Positions 23,228 to 32,614 are shown, counted from the first letter of the stretch. The stretch is DNA of 64,000 bases from Pseudomonadota bacterium (GCA_039193195.1 JBCCWS010000014.1:1-64000); one strand, 5' to 3'. A program made the numbers and translations. The notes: generated from the sequence alone by a model not told the origin.

Positions 23228-26125
23228 TCAGTCGTCCGCAAGACTACTCCCCATCGCGCCCGCTGAATTCAGCGGCACCAGGTCACGAACCGCATCGGAC
23301 CACAGGTACCCATCGGACCACAGGTAGGCATCACTCCACAGATACCCGTCACTCCACAGGTAGGCATCGGACCACAGATAGCCATCGCTCCACAGGTACG
23401 CATCACTCCACAGGTACCCATCGCTCCACAGGTAAGCGTCGGACCAGAGGTAGCCGTCGCTCCACAGGTAGGCATTCGACCACGCTGGGTGTCCCCAAAG
23501 GGCGGCCGTGTTTTCGATCAGGGCCGTGGCACCATCGTTGCTGCGCGCAAGGCGCGGCGACAAGGCCTGGCCTGAGATCCAGCCGCTCTCGTCCATCGCA
23601 CCCTCGATGTCGAGCACGCCAGCGCCGGTCTCGAGAATGGTGCCCTGCACCTTGCGCGCGGAGCGCATCAGCCGCGCCTTGACCGTGCCAGGGTTCAGCT
23701 GCGGATCCTTCGACAGCATGAGCACTACCGCACCGGAGGCCATCGCGGCCGCCATGCTGGTGCCTGACAGTTCCAGGTAATCAGACCCGTTGCGCCGATC
23801 GAGGTAGTCCACGTAAAGCTGCGAGTACGCACCGACGGAGGCGACCACTCGATTGCCCGGCGCCAGCAGATCAGGTTTCAGGTAGTGATCGACCAGCGTG
23901 GGCCCACGCGAGGAGTAGGTGGACACGTAATCATCGCCAAGCTCGGGGGTATTCTGATCGGTGATGGAGCCAACCGTGATCACCTTCGGCGAGTTGCCTG
24001 GGCTGGTGATCGTAAAGTTGCCGTCGCGACCGTAATTTCCTGCCGAGGCCACGACGACCAGGCCCGCATCCCAGGCGGCCTCTACCGCACGCACCAGTGG
24101 ATCGGTAGACGCGCTCTCGAGCACGGCCTTGCCAAGGGATAGGTTAACCACGCGAATTTTCTCGTCATCGGCATTCGCCAGCACCCAGTCTAGTCCGGCG
24201 ATGACGTCTGAGGTATAGCCACGTCCTTCGCCGTCGAGCACGCGAACGGAGACGATTCCCGCGCCAGGCGCGATGCCGCGATGGTCGAACAAGGTGGTCG
24301 GCGACGCGGCGACGATGCCTGCCACGTGCGTACCATGCCCCTTTTGATCGTAGCCATCGACGTCACTGGCCGTGACATGAATCTCCAAGTTGTCGATGCC
24401 CAGCATGCCTTCGCGATTGGGATTGCCTCCCGGCCCCTCAAGGCTCCCAGGCGCCAGCACACGGAAGCGCAGCTGGGTCTGCTCGCTGGCGTAGGGCAGC
24501 AGATCAACGCTGAGGGCCCTGTCGTGGACGACCCGGTCCATGACGAAGGTCTCGAGCGTTGACCAACCTGCGCCGCCGTCCGATGACGCCTCCAGCGCGA
24601 TCGTGCCACCGAGCGTATGCGAGTAGGTGAAGCTCAGCTCCGCGCCGGCGGCGCCGGCAAGATTCATCTTGCGCACCACCGCATCGTTCGCATCGCCAGT
24701 CTCGACCTGGAGGCAATCACCGCTCAGACATAGACCGAAATCGTTGTCCACCTCTAGGAATCCGCGCAGAGCGCCATCACTCTCGCCCACCTCGATCCAG
24801 CCGGACGCGAAGCTAAGGGTTCCGTTGTTATTGCTAAACACGCGGGACGTGAAGATGTCGCGAAGGGTGCCGCTCTCGGCATCCTGCACACTAGCACCTG
24901 CGGCTACACAGGCTTCTTGGGGCAGCACCGCATCGATACGGAGGTTGTCGATGCCGAGCACGCCGAAGCCAGAACTCGCATCAGAAGACGAGCGCACGAT
25001 ACGGGCACGGACCGTCGTATCAGCGCTGGCAAAGCGCGAGATGTCCATGCTAACGCCGGTCACGCCATTGGCCTGCTCGAGGCGATAGCTCTCGAGAGTC
25101 TCGAAGGCGTTTCCATCCGCCGAGATCTCGACCACCACCTCACCCGTGCCAGCGGCGTTGCCCACCATGTAAGAGAGCGTGGCATCACCCGCCCCGGCGA
25201 TATCAAAGCTGCGGCTGGCGCTTCTGCCCACCTGGCGAGCCTCTAGCTCCAGGCAGGCGCCCGCAAGACAGGCGCCGTAGTAGCTGTTGACTTCGATCGA
25301 CCCGTTTCTGACGCCGTCGGACTCACCGCCCTCGACCCAAGCTCCGTTCCAGGCGTGATCACCGTTACTGCCGTCGAAGGCCCGCACGTCGAATCGGTCC
25401 TCGATCGAACGGGTGGCGCCGCGTGCGCCGGCGGTGCAGTCGGCTCGAGCCGTGACGTTGAGGTCTTGGTGATCGGAGACGCCGGTGTCGAGGACGGCGA
25501 CACGCACATCATCAGCCGGACTGTAGTTATTGGGGGATAGCAAGCCCGGGCGACGCACCGCGTGACGTTTGATCCACGAAGCGCCGGCAACCGGCTCATC
25601 GAGGGCAAGCAGATCGATATCGCTGCGAAGGCTCAGCTGCGCAAGCGCACTCGCGGGCAACTCGAGTTCCGCGATGCCAACCGCGGGGAAGTCGCGCAGA
25701 ACCCGCGCGTTGATAGCGGCGAGGGCCGCTTGTTGTGGCAGAGCATCGTAGGCACTGAGCACTCGGACCAACCCGTCGCCCCCCTGCCAAGCCAGCGCCG
25801 CCACCGCGTTGCTCATCTTGCTCGTCTCACCGGGCACGTCGGCACCGGTGGGCGGTCTTGGCAGCGCCGGCGACTCCGTATCGCTTGCCTGAGACCAGGG
25901 GAACCCTTGCGGCATTGGTACGGTCGTGACAGCCGTGGCCGCAAGGTGCGTATCGGCTTCCTCGTTGCTGGCCAGCACGCGGGTTGAATCAGGCGGCACC
26001 GCCGCTACCGGCACCGGGGCCGGGCGTGCGCGCTTTACCGAATAATTTTGATCGCTAGTCGCGAGCCATGTCGCGGGAACAGCAAGGGTTACCAGCACCA
26101 AGGTGGTGGCAGTGCGTATGCGCAT
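23228..26125 (-). CDS. Subtilisin-like (S8) serine protease with inserted beta-sandwich repeats and a YLWSD repeat tail
   Basis: The S8 triad is present: Asp in VAVLDTGVSD (~residue 210), His in GHGTHVAG (~598) and Ser in LSGTSMAAAMASG (~790). The distance from Asp to His is ~390 residues instead of the usual 30-60. It is filled by two copies of a ~165-residue module, each with a WxExGESDG start, a YxxCLxxxCLE/Q strand and a final LGIDNL, probably MAM-like or concanavalin-like beta sandwiches. After the catalytic domain come ten YLWSD units. A signal-peptide-like start (MRIRTATTLVLVTLAVPATW) supports the ATG at 26125. It is probably secreted and may be surface-retained; the substrate is unknown. 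Confidence 0.9.
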   Translation of the reverse strand: MRIRTATTLVLVTLAVPATWLATSDQNYSVKRARPAPVPVAAVPPDSTRVLASNEEADTHLAATAVTTVPMPQGFPWSQASDTESPALPRPPTGADVPGETSKMSNAVAALAWQGGDGLVRVLSAYDALPQQAALAAINARVLRDFPAVGIAELELPASALAQLSLRSDIDLLALDEPVAGASWIKRHAVRRPGLLSPNNYSPADDVRVAVLDTGVSDHQDLNVTARADCTAGARGATRSIEDRFDVRAFDGSNGDHAWNGAWVEGGESDGVRNGSIEVNSYYGACLAGACLELEARQVGRSASRSFDIAGAGDATLSYMVGNAAGTGEVVVEISADGNAFETLESYRLEQANGVTGVSMDISRFASADTTVRARIVRSSSDASSGFGVLGIDNLRIDAVLPQEACVAAGASVQDAESGTLRDIFTSRVFSNNNGTLSFASGWIEVGESDGALRGFLEVDNDFGLCLSGDCLQVETGDANDAVVRKMNLAGAAGAELSFTYSHTLGGTIALEASSDGGAGWSTLETFVMDRVVHDRALSVDLLPYASEQTQLRFRVLAPGSLEGPGGNPNREGMLGIDNLEIHVTASDVDGYDQKGHGTHVAGIVAASPTTLFDHRGIAPGAGIVSVRVLDGEGRGYTSDVIAGLDWVLANADDEKIRVVNLSLGKAVLESASTDPLVRAVEAAWDAGLVVVASAGNYGRDGNFTITSPGNSPKVITVGSITDQNTPELGDDYVSTYSSRGPTLVDHYLKPDLLAPGNRVVASVGAYSQLYVDYLDRRNGSDYLELSGTSMAAAMASGAVVLMLSKDPQLNPGTVKARLMRSARKVQGTILETGAGVLDIEGAMDESGWISGQALSPRLARSNDGATALIENTAALWGHPAWSNAYLWSDGYLWSDAYLWSDGYLWSDAYLWSDGYLWSDAYLWSDGYLWSDAYLWSDGYLWSDAVRDLVPLNSAGAMGSSLADD
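23297..23476 (-). repeat. Ten 18-bp tandem units encoding YLWSD(A/G)
   Basis: Ten in-frame 18-bp units at the 3' end of the subtilase gene. The sixth residue alternates strictly between Ala and Gly, so the effective period is 36 bp. Third-position differences between units show the array is not freshly duplicated. The units lie inside the reading frame with no spacers. Confidence 0.92.
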
Positions 26126-26356
26126 CGTCTGTCTCCAATTCCGCTGGCTGCCACGGGCAGCTGTAAAGGCATGGAGAGTATTTGAGCAGCTCGTGCCCTG
26201 GACACGCTGGCGATCTAAGGTCGAGTTCGCGCGCGTCCACGTGAAGTAGCTCACATAGTTGTCGGGTTAAATTCGCCGGATCGACTAAACATGTGCGAGC
26301 GTCGAGGCGCGCGCGGTTACGCCCCAGTGAACATCAACCGCTGCTCCCCCGCCCAC

Positions 26357-26520
26357 CTAGTGTGCTGCCCCAGAAGTCCGTTGAAAATACGCACGGGGCC
26401 TTTCGTTCCTGGGTGCGGCGCGACGACGAGCGTGGCAGGCCCCACGGGAGGAGGAGCAACGTACTCAGGGGCGAGAAGTACCCGCGTATTTTTCAACGAA
26501 CTTCTGGGACAGCACACTAG
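26357..26520 (+). mobile_element. CTAG-bounded inverted-repeat element, copy B (MITE-like)
   Basis: A 164-bp element with ~36-bp terminal inverted repeats (two mismatches and one indel between arms), each arm beginning CTAG then TGTGCTG. Inner arms are also partly complementary, so nearly the whole element can fold around an asymmetric core containing GACGACGAGCGTGG. It encodes no protein. CTAG at both ends fits a 4-bp YTAR target duplication as seen for IS5-type transposases; that parentage is a guess. Confidence 0.85.
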
Positions 26521-26850
26521 CGCCAGCGGATCGAGTTGCTGACGCAGTGATGCGTCGATAGCGCAGCCGAAGATCGGCAGCGACTCAGTCCCATATCCGG
26601 TGGTTAACGTTGCCATGATCTGCTCACCACGCGCGACGCTTGCGGCAGGATGATCAAAATAGCCCCCCAGATAGAGCAGCTCGCCGCGCCTGTCTGTGAC
26701 CAGCAAGGCGTACGGGGAACTGACACCCCGGACACTGGTCGGGCTGAGCGAGGTAAGCCGCCAGTGCCGGGGCACCACCGGGAAGAGGGGAGTACAACCC
26801 CGTCCCTGGGGGTGTGGATATTCTTCCCTCGCAGACGCACCGGCGCCCAC
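26521..26850 (-). pseudogene. Possible remnant of a thioredoxin-fold/DUF6436-like gene ended by the repeat element
   Basis: On the minus strand a coherent protein segment reads ALLVTDRRGELLYLGGYFD, then EQIMATLTTGYG, then PIFGCAID before running into the repeat element. The order (hydrophobic strand, DxxG turn, YxGxY strand, helix, GC motif) resembles the C-terminal half of DUF6436-type thioredoxin-fold proteins, which end in a GC(F/A)-type motif. The N-terminal half is not found in a single frame. I regard it as a decayed gene whose 3' end is now the element; family assignment is tentative. Confidence 0.35.
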
Positions 26851-26916
26851 GTATCGCTATAGGCGTGGGCCGCTTGAAAACCGGCTCACCGCAGGCGCGG
26901 ATTCGCGCACCCACGG

Positions 26917-27513
26917 CTATTGAAGAAACTGCTCCCCGCCGTAGTCAGGGCATTGCTCCACCGGTGTCGGCAGGTCCGTCACCGACGCTGTGGGCGTCCA
27001 GCATTCATCGAAGACGGAGCAAAAGCACACGTCCACGTCGATCCGCTCGCGGTTGCCCAGGATGAGCTCAACCACCTCAGGATCGCGCGACTGGAACACC
27101 TCGATGAGCTCACCTGAGCGAACCAAGCGCCCAGCGATCTGGCTTTGACCGTAACGGTAATCCGCCTCGGCACCGAGCGCCGTCAGCATGGCTCCCCAGT
27201 CAGTCTGTGCCACCTCGTCTACCCGGACCCGCATCGCGCGCACTCGGGCTGGACCGATACCGTTATTCACCGCCAAAAAGGTGAAACGCGCATCCTCTCC
27301 CGCCTCGTTGTAGCTCTGGGCGAACACGAGATCAGGCAGTACGCTCGCCAACTGCTGCTTGCGCACGGCATCGGTTTCCGTCAACGCCGCCCACAGGGCG
27401 ACCGCGCCGGTGAACAAGCCCGCTAGGGCGAGGATCGTTTGCAGCACGGAGATGCGCACGAAGATCCCTTCGGCGCGTGACAGGGTCTGCTCGGGCCTAG
27501 ACTCGTTGACCAT
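26917..27513 (-). CDS. Hypothetical membrane-anchored protein
   Basis: The 198-residue product has a hydrophilic start, one membrane segment (~residues 22-45, VLQTILALAGLFTGAVALWA), and a soluble domain of about 150 residues with alternating beta character (FTFLAVNNGIGPARVRAMRV) and four cysteines in the last third, including CFC. The NNGIGPARV motif resembles segments of other single-span proteins of unknown function. No partner is evident in the neighbours. Function unknown. Confidence 0.6.
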   Translation of the reverse strand: MVNESRPEQTLSRAEGIFVRISVLQTILALAGLFTGAVALWAALTETDAVRKQQLASVLPDLVFAQSYNEAGEDARFTFLAVNNGIGPARVRAMRVRVDEVAQTDWGAMLTALGAEADYRYGQSQIAGRLVRSGELIEVFQSRDPEVVELILGNRERIDVDVCFCSVFDECWTPTASVTDLPTPVEQCPDYGGEQFLQ

Positions 27514-27595
27514 AAAGGTACCGTAAGGGCAGAGACGATGCTCGCCAGCTTACGGCAGTCCTTTCGCGGGCCCAACCCCGCCTAGGCACGGTGCA

Positions 27596-28573
27596 TCAAT
27601 GGTGGAAGTTGGTCGGGATCTGATCGCCATCCTGAGGCTCGAGGAAGGCGCTGAAGAACAGGTTCTGACCGCAGCCTGCCGGCACCCCGGCCCCGTAGTA
27701 GTCGTCTTGGTCGATGTCCACAGTGGTCGGAAACCACGGCTCCGGCCCGGCGTACATGAGATCCGAAGGACTATCGCCCACGTGCGAGGGCGCCGCCGCG
27801 TTGTAGCGCGGTGCACAGGGATCGACGAAGGCGAGGATGTGCAATACCTCGTGGGCGGCGACCCATTCCCAGAAGCCCGGCGTGTCATCGGCGCCAGCGA
27901 AGCGGCTGCTCTCGCAGCCGCGGGTGCCGCTTGGGGTCCCCTTGAGGTACAGGGCGGCGACAGGGTCACCGGTGCCCAAGGCGGGGCCGCTGCCGCACGC
28001 GGCGTTGTTGGCTCCCTCGTAGTACACCAGGTAGGCCTTTTGCGCGTCGGTGAAGCCGGCGCTGAGGACATCCGTCTCGAGCGCGTCGCGCGCGAAGACG
28101 CCCTGCTCCGCGTAGAACGCATCCTCCCGTGGCAGGGCCAGGTAGGTCACATCGAGTTCGCCTTCGAGATTGAGGTCATAGCGAATCGTCTTGCCGCCGC
28201 TGGCGTCCTCGAAGAAGCGGTTCGATGCGGCCGCGGTGCCGGCGATCGTGCCGTCGCGGTCGAGTTCCCGGTCAATGCCGTCGGCAGGCACGGCGTAGAT
28301 CACGTGGACTTGATAAGCATCGACGATCAAGTCGGGCTGGTCGGCGGTTTGCCGAGCGGCAAGGACCGGCGGCGGCGGCGCAGGCGGCTCAGGTTCGTCC
28401 ATGAGCGATGCGCTCGGTGCTGCACCGCCGCCGCACCCCACCAGCATGGAGGCGCAGATAAGCATCGTGACTGCGCGTAAGCCCCTGCCCCAAAGTGCAT
28501 CGCCCGGGGGAGGGATAGCCGGCATGGTGGCGGCCAATGAGGTCGTATCGGCTCGAGTAACAGGTAGCAACAC
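27596..28573 (-). CDS. Lipoprotein with a metzincin-like HExxH site
   Basis: A long basic-hydrophobic start leads to a lipobox (SMLVGC) followed by a proline-rich linker. The second half contains AAHEVLHILAFVD: an HExxH zinc motif with an Asp where metzincin-type peptidases carry their third ligand. A SDLMY turn about 35 residues later is reminiscent of a Met-turn. No other conserved peptidase region was recognised. The GTG start at 28573 is supported by GAGAGG 6 nt upstream. Probably an envelope-anchored zinc peptidase of unknown substrate; loss of activity cannot be excluded. Confidence 0.65.
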   Translation of the reverse strand: MLLPVTRADTTSLAATMPAIPPPGDALWGRGLRAVTMLICASMLVGCGGGAAPSASLMDEPEPPAPPPPVLAARQTADQPDLIVDAYQVHVIYAVPADGIDRELDRDGTIAGTAAASNRFFEDASGGKTIRYDLNLEGELDVTYLALPREDAFYAEQGVFARDALETDVLSAGFTDAQKAYLVYYEGANNAACGSGPALGTGDPVAALYLKGTPSGTRGCESSRFAGADDTPGFWEWVAAHEVLHILAFVDPCAPRYNAAAPSHVGDSPSDLMYAGPEPWFPTTVDIDQDDYYGAGVPAGCGQNLFFSAFLEPQDGDQIPTNFHH

Positions 28574-28821
28574 GCGCTTGCCTCTCTAATGGAAGTTCAT
28601 AGGCCAGTCAGTGTGTTCTGGCGCGCATTCCTCTCACTCAACCATCGACATAGGCACCCATCAGCCACAGCAGCACGGGGCGCGACCGCCCAATCGGCTC
28701 TGGCGGTCACCCTCAGGGTTGCCGCGACGATCGCCGGAACCGTTACTATCCGAGCTGCTGGCCCGAAGAAGGGCATCTCACGCGGTCTCCGACATTACGG
28801 ATAATCTAAGGAGTCAGTCTC

Positions 28822-29793
28822 ATGAAGTACTACTCAGCCATCGTAGTTTCGCTCTCCGTCGCGCTAGGGCTCGCCCCTGCCCTCGCCCACGACATCGCCG
28901 CCGACGACCGCGGCTGGTATCGACGGGGCCTGCACAACCCCACCAATATGAACTACCTCACCGGGGATGCGGTCTCCGGAGACCCCACCTATAGCTTCTT
29001 CGTCTTCAACCTGGACGGCGTAAGCGAGGAGATCGTCGGCGCGAGCCTGCGCTTGCGTCTAGAGGACAACGGCCTGGTCAGCGATCAGGGCTTCGAAACC
29101 CTCGCCCTCAATGAGGTGACTACCGACATCGACGCACTCATCGGCGGCACCGGCGGCATGGCTGGGTTCGAGGACCTGGCAGACGGCCCGCAATTCGGCG
29201 GCGTCACGGCGAGCGGGCGCGATCGCGACGCCACCATCACGGTGCCCCTGAACGCCGCGGGCTTGGCCGCCCTAAACGCCAGTCGCGGTGAGCGGATCGC
29301 CATCGGCGCAAGCCTCGTAAGCGCAGATAACGAGGAGAGAATCGAGTTCCTGTTCGGTTTCTCAGGATCGGTGAGCTCGGACACGCGCCTGATACTCGAG
29401 ACCGCCGACGCAAGCGTCGGCGGCAGCGTTGCGGGGGGCAATGCCCTAGTGGCTTTCTGCGAGAACCTCAGCGACCCGCAGTCCGTGGTCATCCCCCTGG
29501 CCGAGAACATGGCGGTTGAAGCGTTTGACTGCGAAGCCGCCGGGCTCAACGTGACCCCAGGGGATCAGCTGCGCATCCTCGTGCGCGCCAACGTGCCCGG
29601 CAACGAAGGCAACCGCTTGAACGGCACGGTGACGGGCCTCAGCGTGACCGACCCGGTCGTCTGCGCCAATGACACGCGCGACGAGGTGTCCGGTTGGGTG
29701 GTGACGGGCATCATCTGGGACTGCGTCCGTTCGGGAATCCCGCTCATCGGGAATGACTCAGTCCGACTGGTAATCACCGGCACGGCGAACTGA
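28822..29793 (+). CDS. Hypothetical exported beta-rich protein
   Basis: A clear signal peptide (MKYYSAIVVSLSVALGLAPALA) with a good AGGAG site upstream is followed by ~300 residues of acidic beta-rich sequence. The first half resembles a jelly-roll wall/surface domain (YSFFVFNLDG, SLRLRLEDNG, TITVPLNAAGLAAL). The second half has four cysteines that could pair. No catalytic motif or membrane anchor is visible. Probably a secreted or periplasmic structural/binding protein. A strong hairpin follows the stop. Confidence 0.65.
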   Translation: MKYYSAIVVSLSVALGLAPALAHDIAADDRGWYRRGLHNPTNMNYLTGDAVSGDPTYSFFVFNLDGVSEEIVGASLRLRLEDNGLVSDQGFETLALNEVTTDIDALIGGTGGMAGFEDLADGPQFGGVTASGRDRDATITVPLNAAGLAALNASRGERIAIGASLVSADNEERIEFLFGFSGSVSSDTRLILETADASVGGSVAGGNALVAFCENLSDPQSVVIPLAENMAVEAFDCEAAGLNVTPGDQLRILVRANVPGNEGNRLNGTVTGLSVTDPVVCANDTRDEVSGWVVTGIIWDCVRSGIPLIGNDSVRLVITGTAN

Positions 29794-29817
29794 GCGGGCC
29801 CGAGCCCTGAGCTCCGA

Positions 29818-29852
29818 GCGCAGGCGGCCGCCACCACGGGCGCCGCCTGCGC
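29818..29852 (+). terminator. Hairpin terminator after the exported protein gene
   Basis: A perfect 11-bp GC-rich stem (GCGCAGGCGGC pairing with GCCGCCTGCGC) with a 13-nt loop lies 25 bp after the stop codon. There is no long T tract, as often in GC-rich genomes. It would insulate the phytochrome gene downstream. Confidence 0.6.
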
Positions 29853-29959
29853 TTGGCCCTCGTAGACACGGGACGGTCTGCTCGCCGATCATGGCGGGCT
29901 GATGCGTCGCGGCGCCGTTCGATGCCGCACGCGCTCGCGTTTACGAGGACCCCCCGACC

Positions 29960-32614
29960 GTGAGCCAAGACCCAGTCTCGGGCCAAGCCCTGACAGACGC
30001 CGAGCTTCGTGAGGCCATCGAGCGCTGCGATCGCGAACCCATACATATCCCCGGAACGATCCAGCCCCACGGATACCTCTTGGGGCTTGATGAGCAGCGT
30101 ACGGTTCGCTTCGTCAGCGCCAACTGCGTAACGCTGTTCGAGCGTGAGCTAGCAGATCTCATCGGCCTTTCGGCATCGGTACTCTTCGCCGAGCAAGACC
30201 TGGAGGGCCTGGAACAGGCCCTGGCCGGCGCCCTCGCCCCCGTACGCTACCGGGAAGTCCAGCCGCGCAATGGGCGCGGCAGCTTTCACGCAGTTATGCA
30301 CCGCAGCGGACCGGGTCTGATCCTCGAGCTGGAACCTGCGGGCGAGACCCAAGCCAGCGGCGCGCCAAGCCCGCAGGATCTGTTCGCGCGCGCCGCCCAG
30401 TTCGCCACCCGTCTGCAGCAAGTAGAGAGTCAACACCAGCTGCAGGCGTACGTGGTGAACGAAGTGCGCGCCCTGACCGGCTTTGACCGAGTCAAGCTGT
30501 ATCGCTTCGATGAGGATTGGAACGGCGAGGTGATCGCCGAGAGTCGCGCCACCCACATGGTGAGCTACGAGGGTATGCGATTTCCCGCGTCGGACATCCC
30601 GCGCCAGGCCCGCACCCTGTATGCGAGGAACTTCCTGCGCCTGATCCCCAACGTGAGCTACGCGCCAGTCGCCTTGGTGCCAGGCGATCGCTGGCCGAGC
30701 GAGTCCGAGCAAGTCGATCTCACCCACTCGGTCCTACGCGCCGTCTCGCCGGTACACCTCGAGTACCTAGCCAACATGCAGGTGGCCGCCTCCATGTCGA
30801 TCTCCGTGATGCAAAACGAGAAGCTGTGGGGGCTGATCGCTTGCCATCATTCGCAACCGCTACACGTGCCCTATCCCATGCGCATGGTGGCCGAACTGCT
30901 GGGCCATACCTTCTCCGCCGTGCTCAGCAATAGCGCCCGGCACGCTGCCCAGACCAGCACAAGCCATCGCGAAGCCACTGTCCGCGAGCTCACCGCCGCC
31001 CTGAGCCCAGACGAATCGCTGTTGAAGGCCATGAAGTCTCAGCACCAAAAGATGCTGGATGCGGTGGACGCGGACGGCATGATCCTGCGCGTGTCGGGCA
31101 AGTACCTTGCCTTCGGCCAGATTCCCGAGGTGTCCTTCACGCGCGAACTCATCGCGTGGCTCGAGGCCCACCACGACAAGCGGGTGTTCGTCACCGACTC
31201 GATTGCGCGCGATACGGCCCTCATCACCGCCGCGCAGCCCTTCGCCAGCGGCGTCCTCGCGGTGCCCGTTAGCGCCTCGATCGAGGACTACGTCATGTGG
31301 TTTCGCGAGGAACAATCCGAGCAGGTCAACTGGGCGGGGCGCCCGGAGAAGCGTATCAGCCGCGATGCCGCTGGCTTCCACCTCTCACCGCGGGCGTCCT
31401 TCGGTCGCTGGCGCCAGGTAATCCGCGGGCGGTCCCGGCCCTGGGAGCCAATGGACATTACCCTAGGCACGCGAATCGCTGACATCGTGCTCGGCAAGCG
31501 ACAGGAAGCGTCCCTACGCCAAGCACGCTATGATTTCCGTTCGGTACTGGACAACGCCAACGCCTACATCTTGATCACTGACCCGCTGGGCAACATCATC
31601 AGCCTCAACAGCCGCACGGTGGAGGAGTTCGGCCTGGACGGACCCTCGATTACAGGCAAGCCGCTAGGTGAGGTACTGCCCGAGGAATTCGCCAGCGCCC
31701 TGGATGAGCACCGCGAGACCCTGCGGCGCGAGCCGCAAGCTGTGAGCTTCGCCGTGAGCTTCCGCTCACGCTCATGCAACGTTCACCTCATCGCCTCCCA
31801 ATTCCCCCTCTACGATGCCTACGATGAGATCTACGCGATTTGCAGCATCGCCAACGACATCTCCGAGTTGCGAGCGACGCAGCTAGAACTGGAACACGCC
31901 AACACCGAGCTCGAGCAGTTCGCCTACATCGCCTCGCACGACCTACGCGCCCCCATGCGCAGCATCGACAGCCTCGCCGAATGGATCGCCGAGGACCTGC
32001 AGGGACAAACGCCTGAAGAGGCCACCGACAAGCTCGACATGCTGCGCGGTCGCGTCCAGCGGCTCGAGGCCCTGCTCGATGACATCCTGCTCTACTCGCG
32101 CGTCGGCAAGATGAAGGAAGCACCCCGGGAAGTTGATGTGGGTGCTCTGCTCCGCGAGGTGATCGCAGAGGTGGCTGCGCCTGAGGATTTCACGATTTCC
32201 GTAGCTCCGGAAATGCCCACGCTACAGACAGCTGCCACGCCGCTACGGCAGATCTTTGGCAATCTCATCTCCAACGCGGTCAAGCACCATGACAAGATCG
32301 CTGGCACCATCGAAATCGCCGCCGCTGACAGCACCAACGATGAGGTCACGTTCTCGGTCACCGACGATGGGCCTGGCATCGACCCTCGCTACCACGAGCG
32401 CGTGTTCAAGATGTTCCAGACGCTGAAGTCGCGCGATGTGGTGGAGGGCTCAGGCCTGGGACTTTCTATCGTACAGAAGCTCGTGCGATGGCAGGGTGGG
32501 CGCTGTTGGATCGACTCGCAAGCCGGACGACGCGGTACCGGCGTGCACTTCACGTGGCCGAGGCACTACCAAACGAAAGGAGCATCCGGTGGCACCGCAG
32601 GCAACAGGGAGTAA
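29960..32614 (+). CDS. Bacteriophytochrome sensor histidine kinase
   Basis: The domain order is PAS, GAF, PHY, a further PAS, HisKA, HATPase. The N-terminal CDREPIHIPGTIQPHG places a Cys at residue 23, the biliverdin attachment site of bacterial phytochromes. The GAF domain has RFPASDIP and, downstream, WGLIACHHSQP, both chromophore-pocket motifs. The PHY region is followed by an extra PAS (~520-640), the phospho-acceptor His in IASHDLRAPM (~659), and ATP-binding motifs DDGPGID and GSGLGLSIV. The start is a GTG. It should autophosphorylate in response to red/far-red light and pass phosphate to the single-domain regulator that overlaps its 3' end. Confidence 0.94.
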   Translation: MSQDPVSGQALTDAELREAIERCDREPIHIPGTIQPHGYLLGLDEQRTVRFVSANCVTLFERELADLIGLSASVLFAEQDLEGLEQALAGALAPVRYREVQPRNGRGSFHAVMHRSGPGLILELEPAGETQASGAPSPQDLFARAAQFATRLQQVESQHQLQAYVVNEVRALTGFDRVKLYRFDEDWNGEVIAESRATHMVSYEGMRFPASDIPRQARTLYARNFLRLIPNVSYAPVALVPGDRWPSESEQVDLTHSVLRAVSPVHLEYLANMQVAASMSISVMQNEKLWGLIACHHSQPLHVPYPMRMVAELLGHTFSAVLSNSARHAAQTSTSHREATVRELTAALSPDESLLKAMKSQHQKMLDAVDADGMILRVSGKYLAFGQIPEVSFTRELIAWLEAHHDKRVFVTDSIARDTALITAAQPFASGVLAVPVSASIEDYVMWFREEQSEQVNWAGRPEKRISRDAAGFHLSPRASFGRWRQVIRGRSRPWEPMDITLGTRIADIVLGKRQEASLRQARYDFRSVLDNANAYILITDPLGNIISLNSRTVEEFGLDGPSITGKPLGEVLPEEFASALDEHRETLRREPQAVSFAVSFRSRSCNVHLIASQFPLYDAYDEIYAICSIANDISELRATQLELEHANTELEQFAYIASHDLRAPMRSIDSLAEWIAEDLQGQTPEEATDKLDMLRGRVQRLEALLDDILLYSRVGKMKEAPREVDVGALLREVIAEVAAPEDFTISVAPEMPTLQTAATPLRQIFGNLISNAVKHHDKIAGTIEIAAADSTNDEVTFSVTDDGPGIDPRYHERVFKMFQTLKSRDVVEGSGLGLSIVQKLVRWQGGRCWIDSQAGRRGTGVHFTWPRHYQTKGASGGTAGNRE

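Noticed and set aside
23297-23476. Regular short tandem repeats that might be read as a CRISPR array
   Set aside because: The units are 18 bp without spacers, stay in frame and encode YLWSD repeats at the end of the subtilase.
28574-28821. Short plus-strand frames between the metzincin-like lipoprotein and the exported beta-rich protein
   Set aside because: They overlap the real gene start in another frame and have arginine/serine-rich noise composition.
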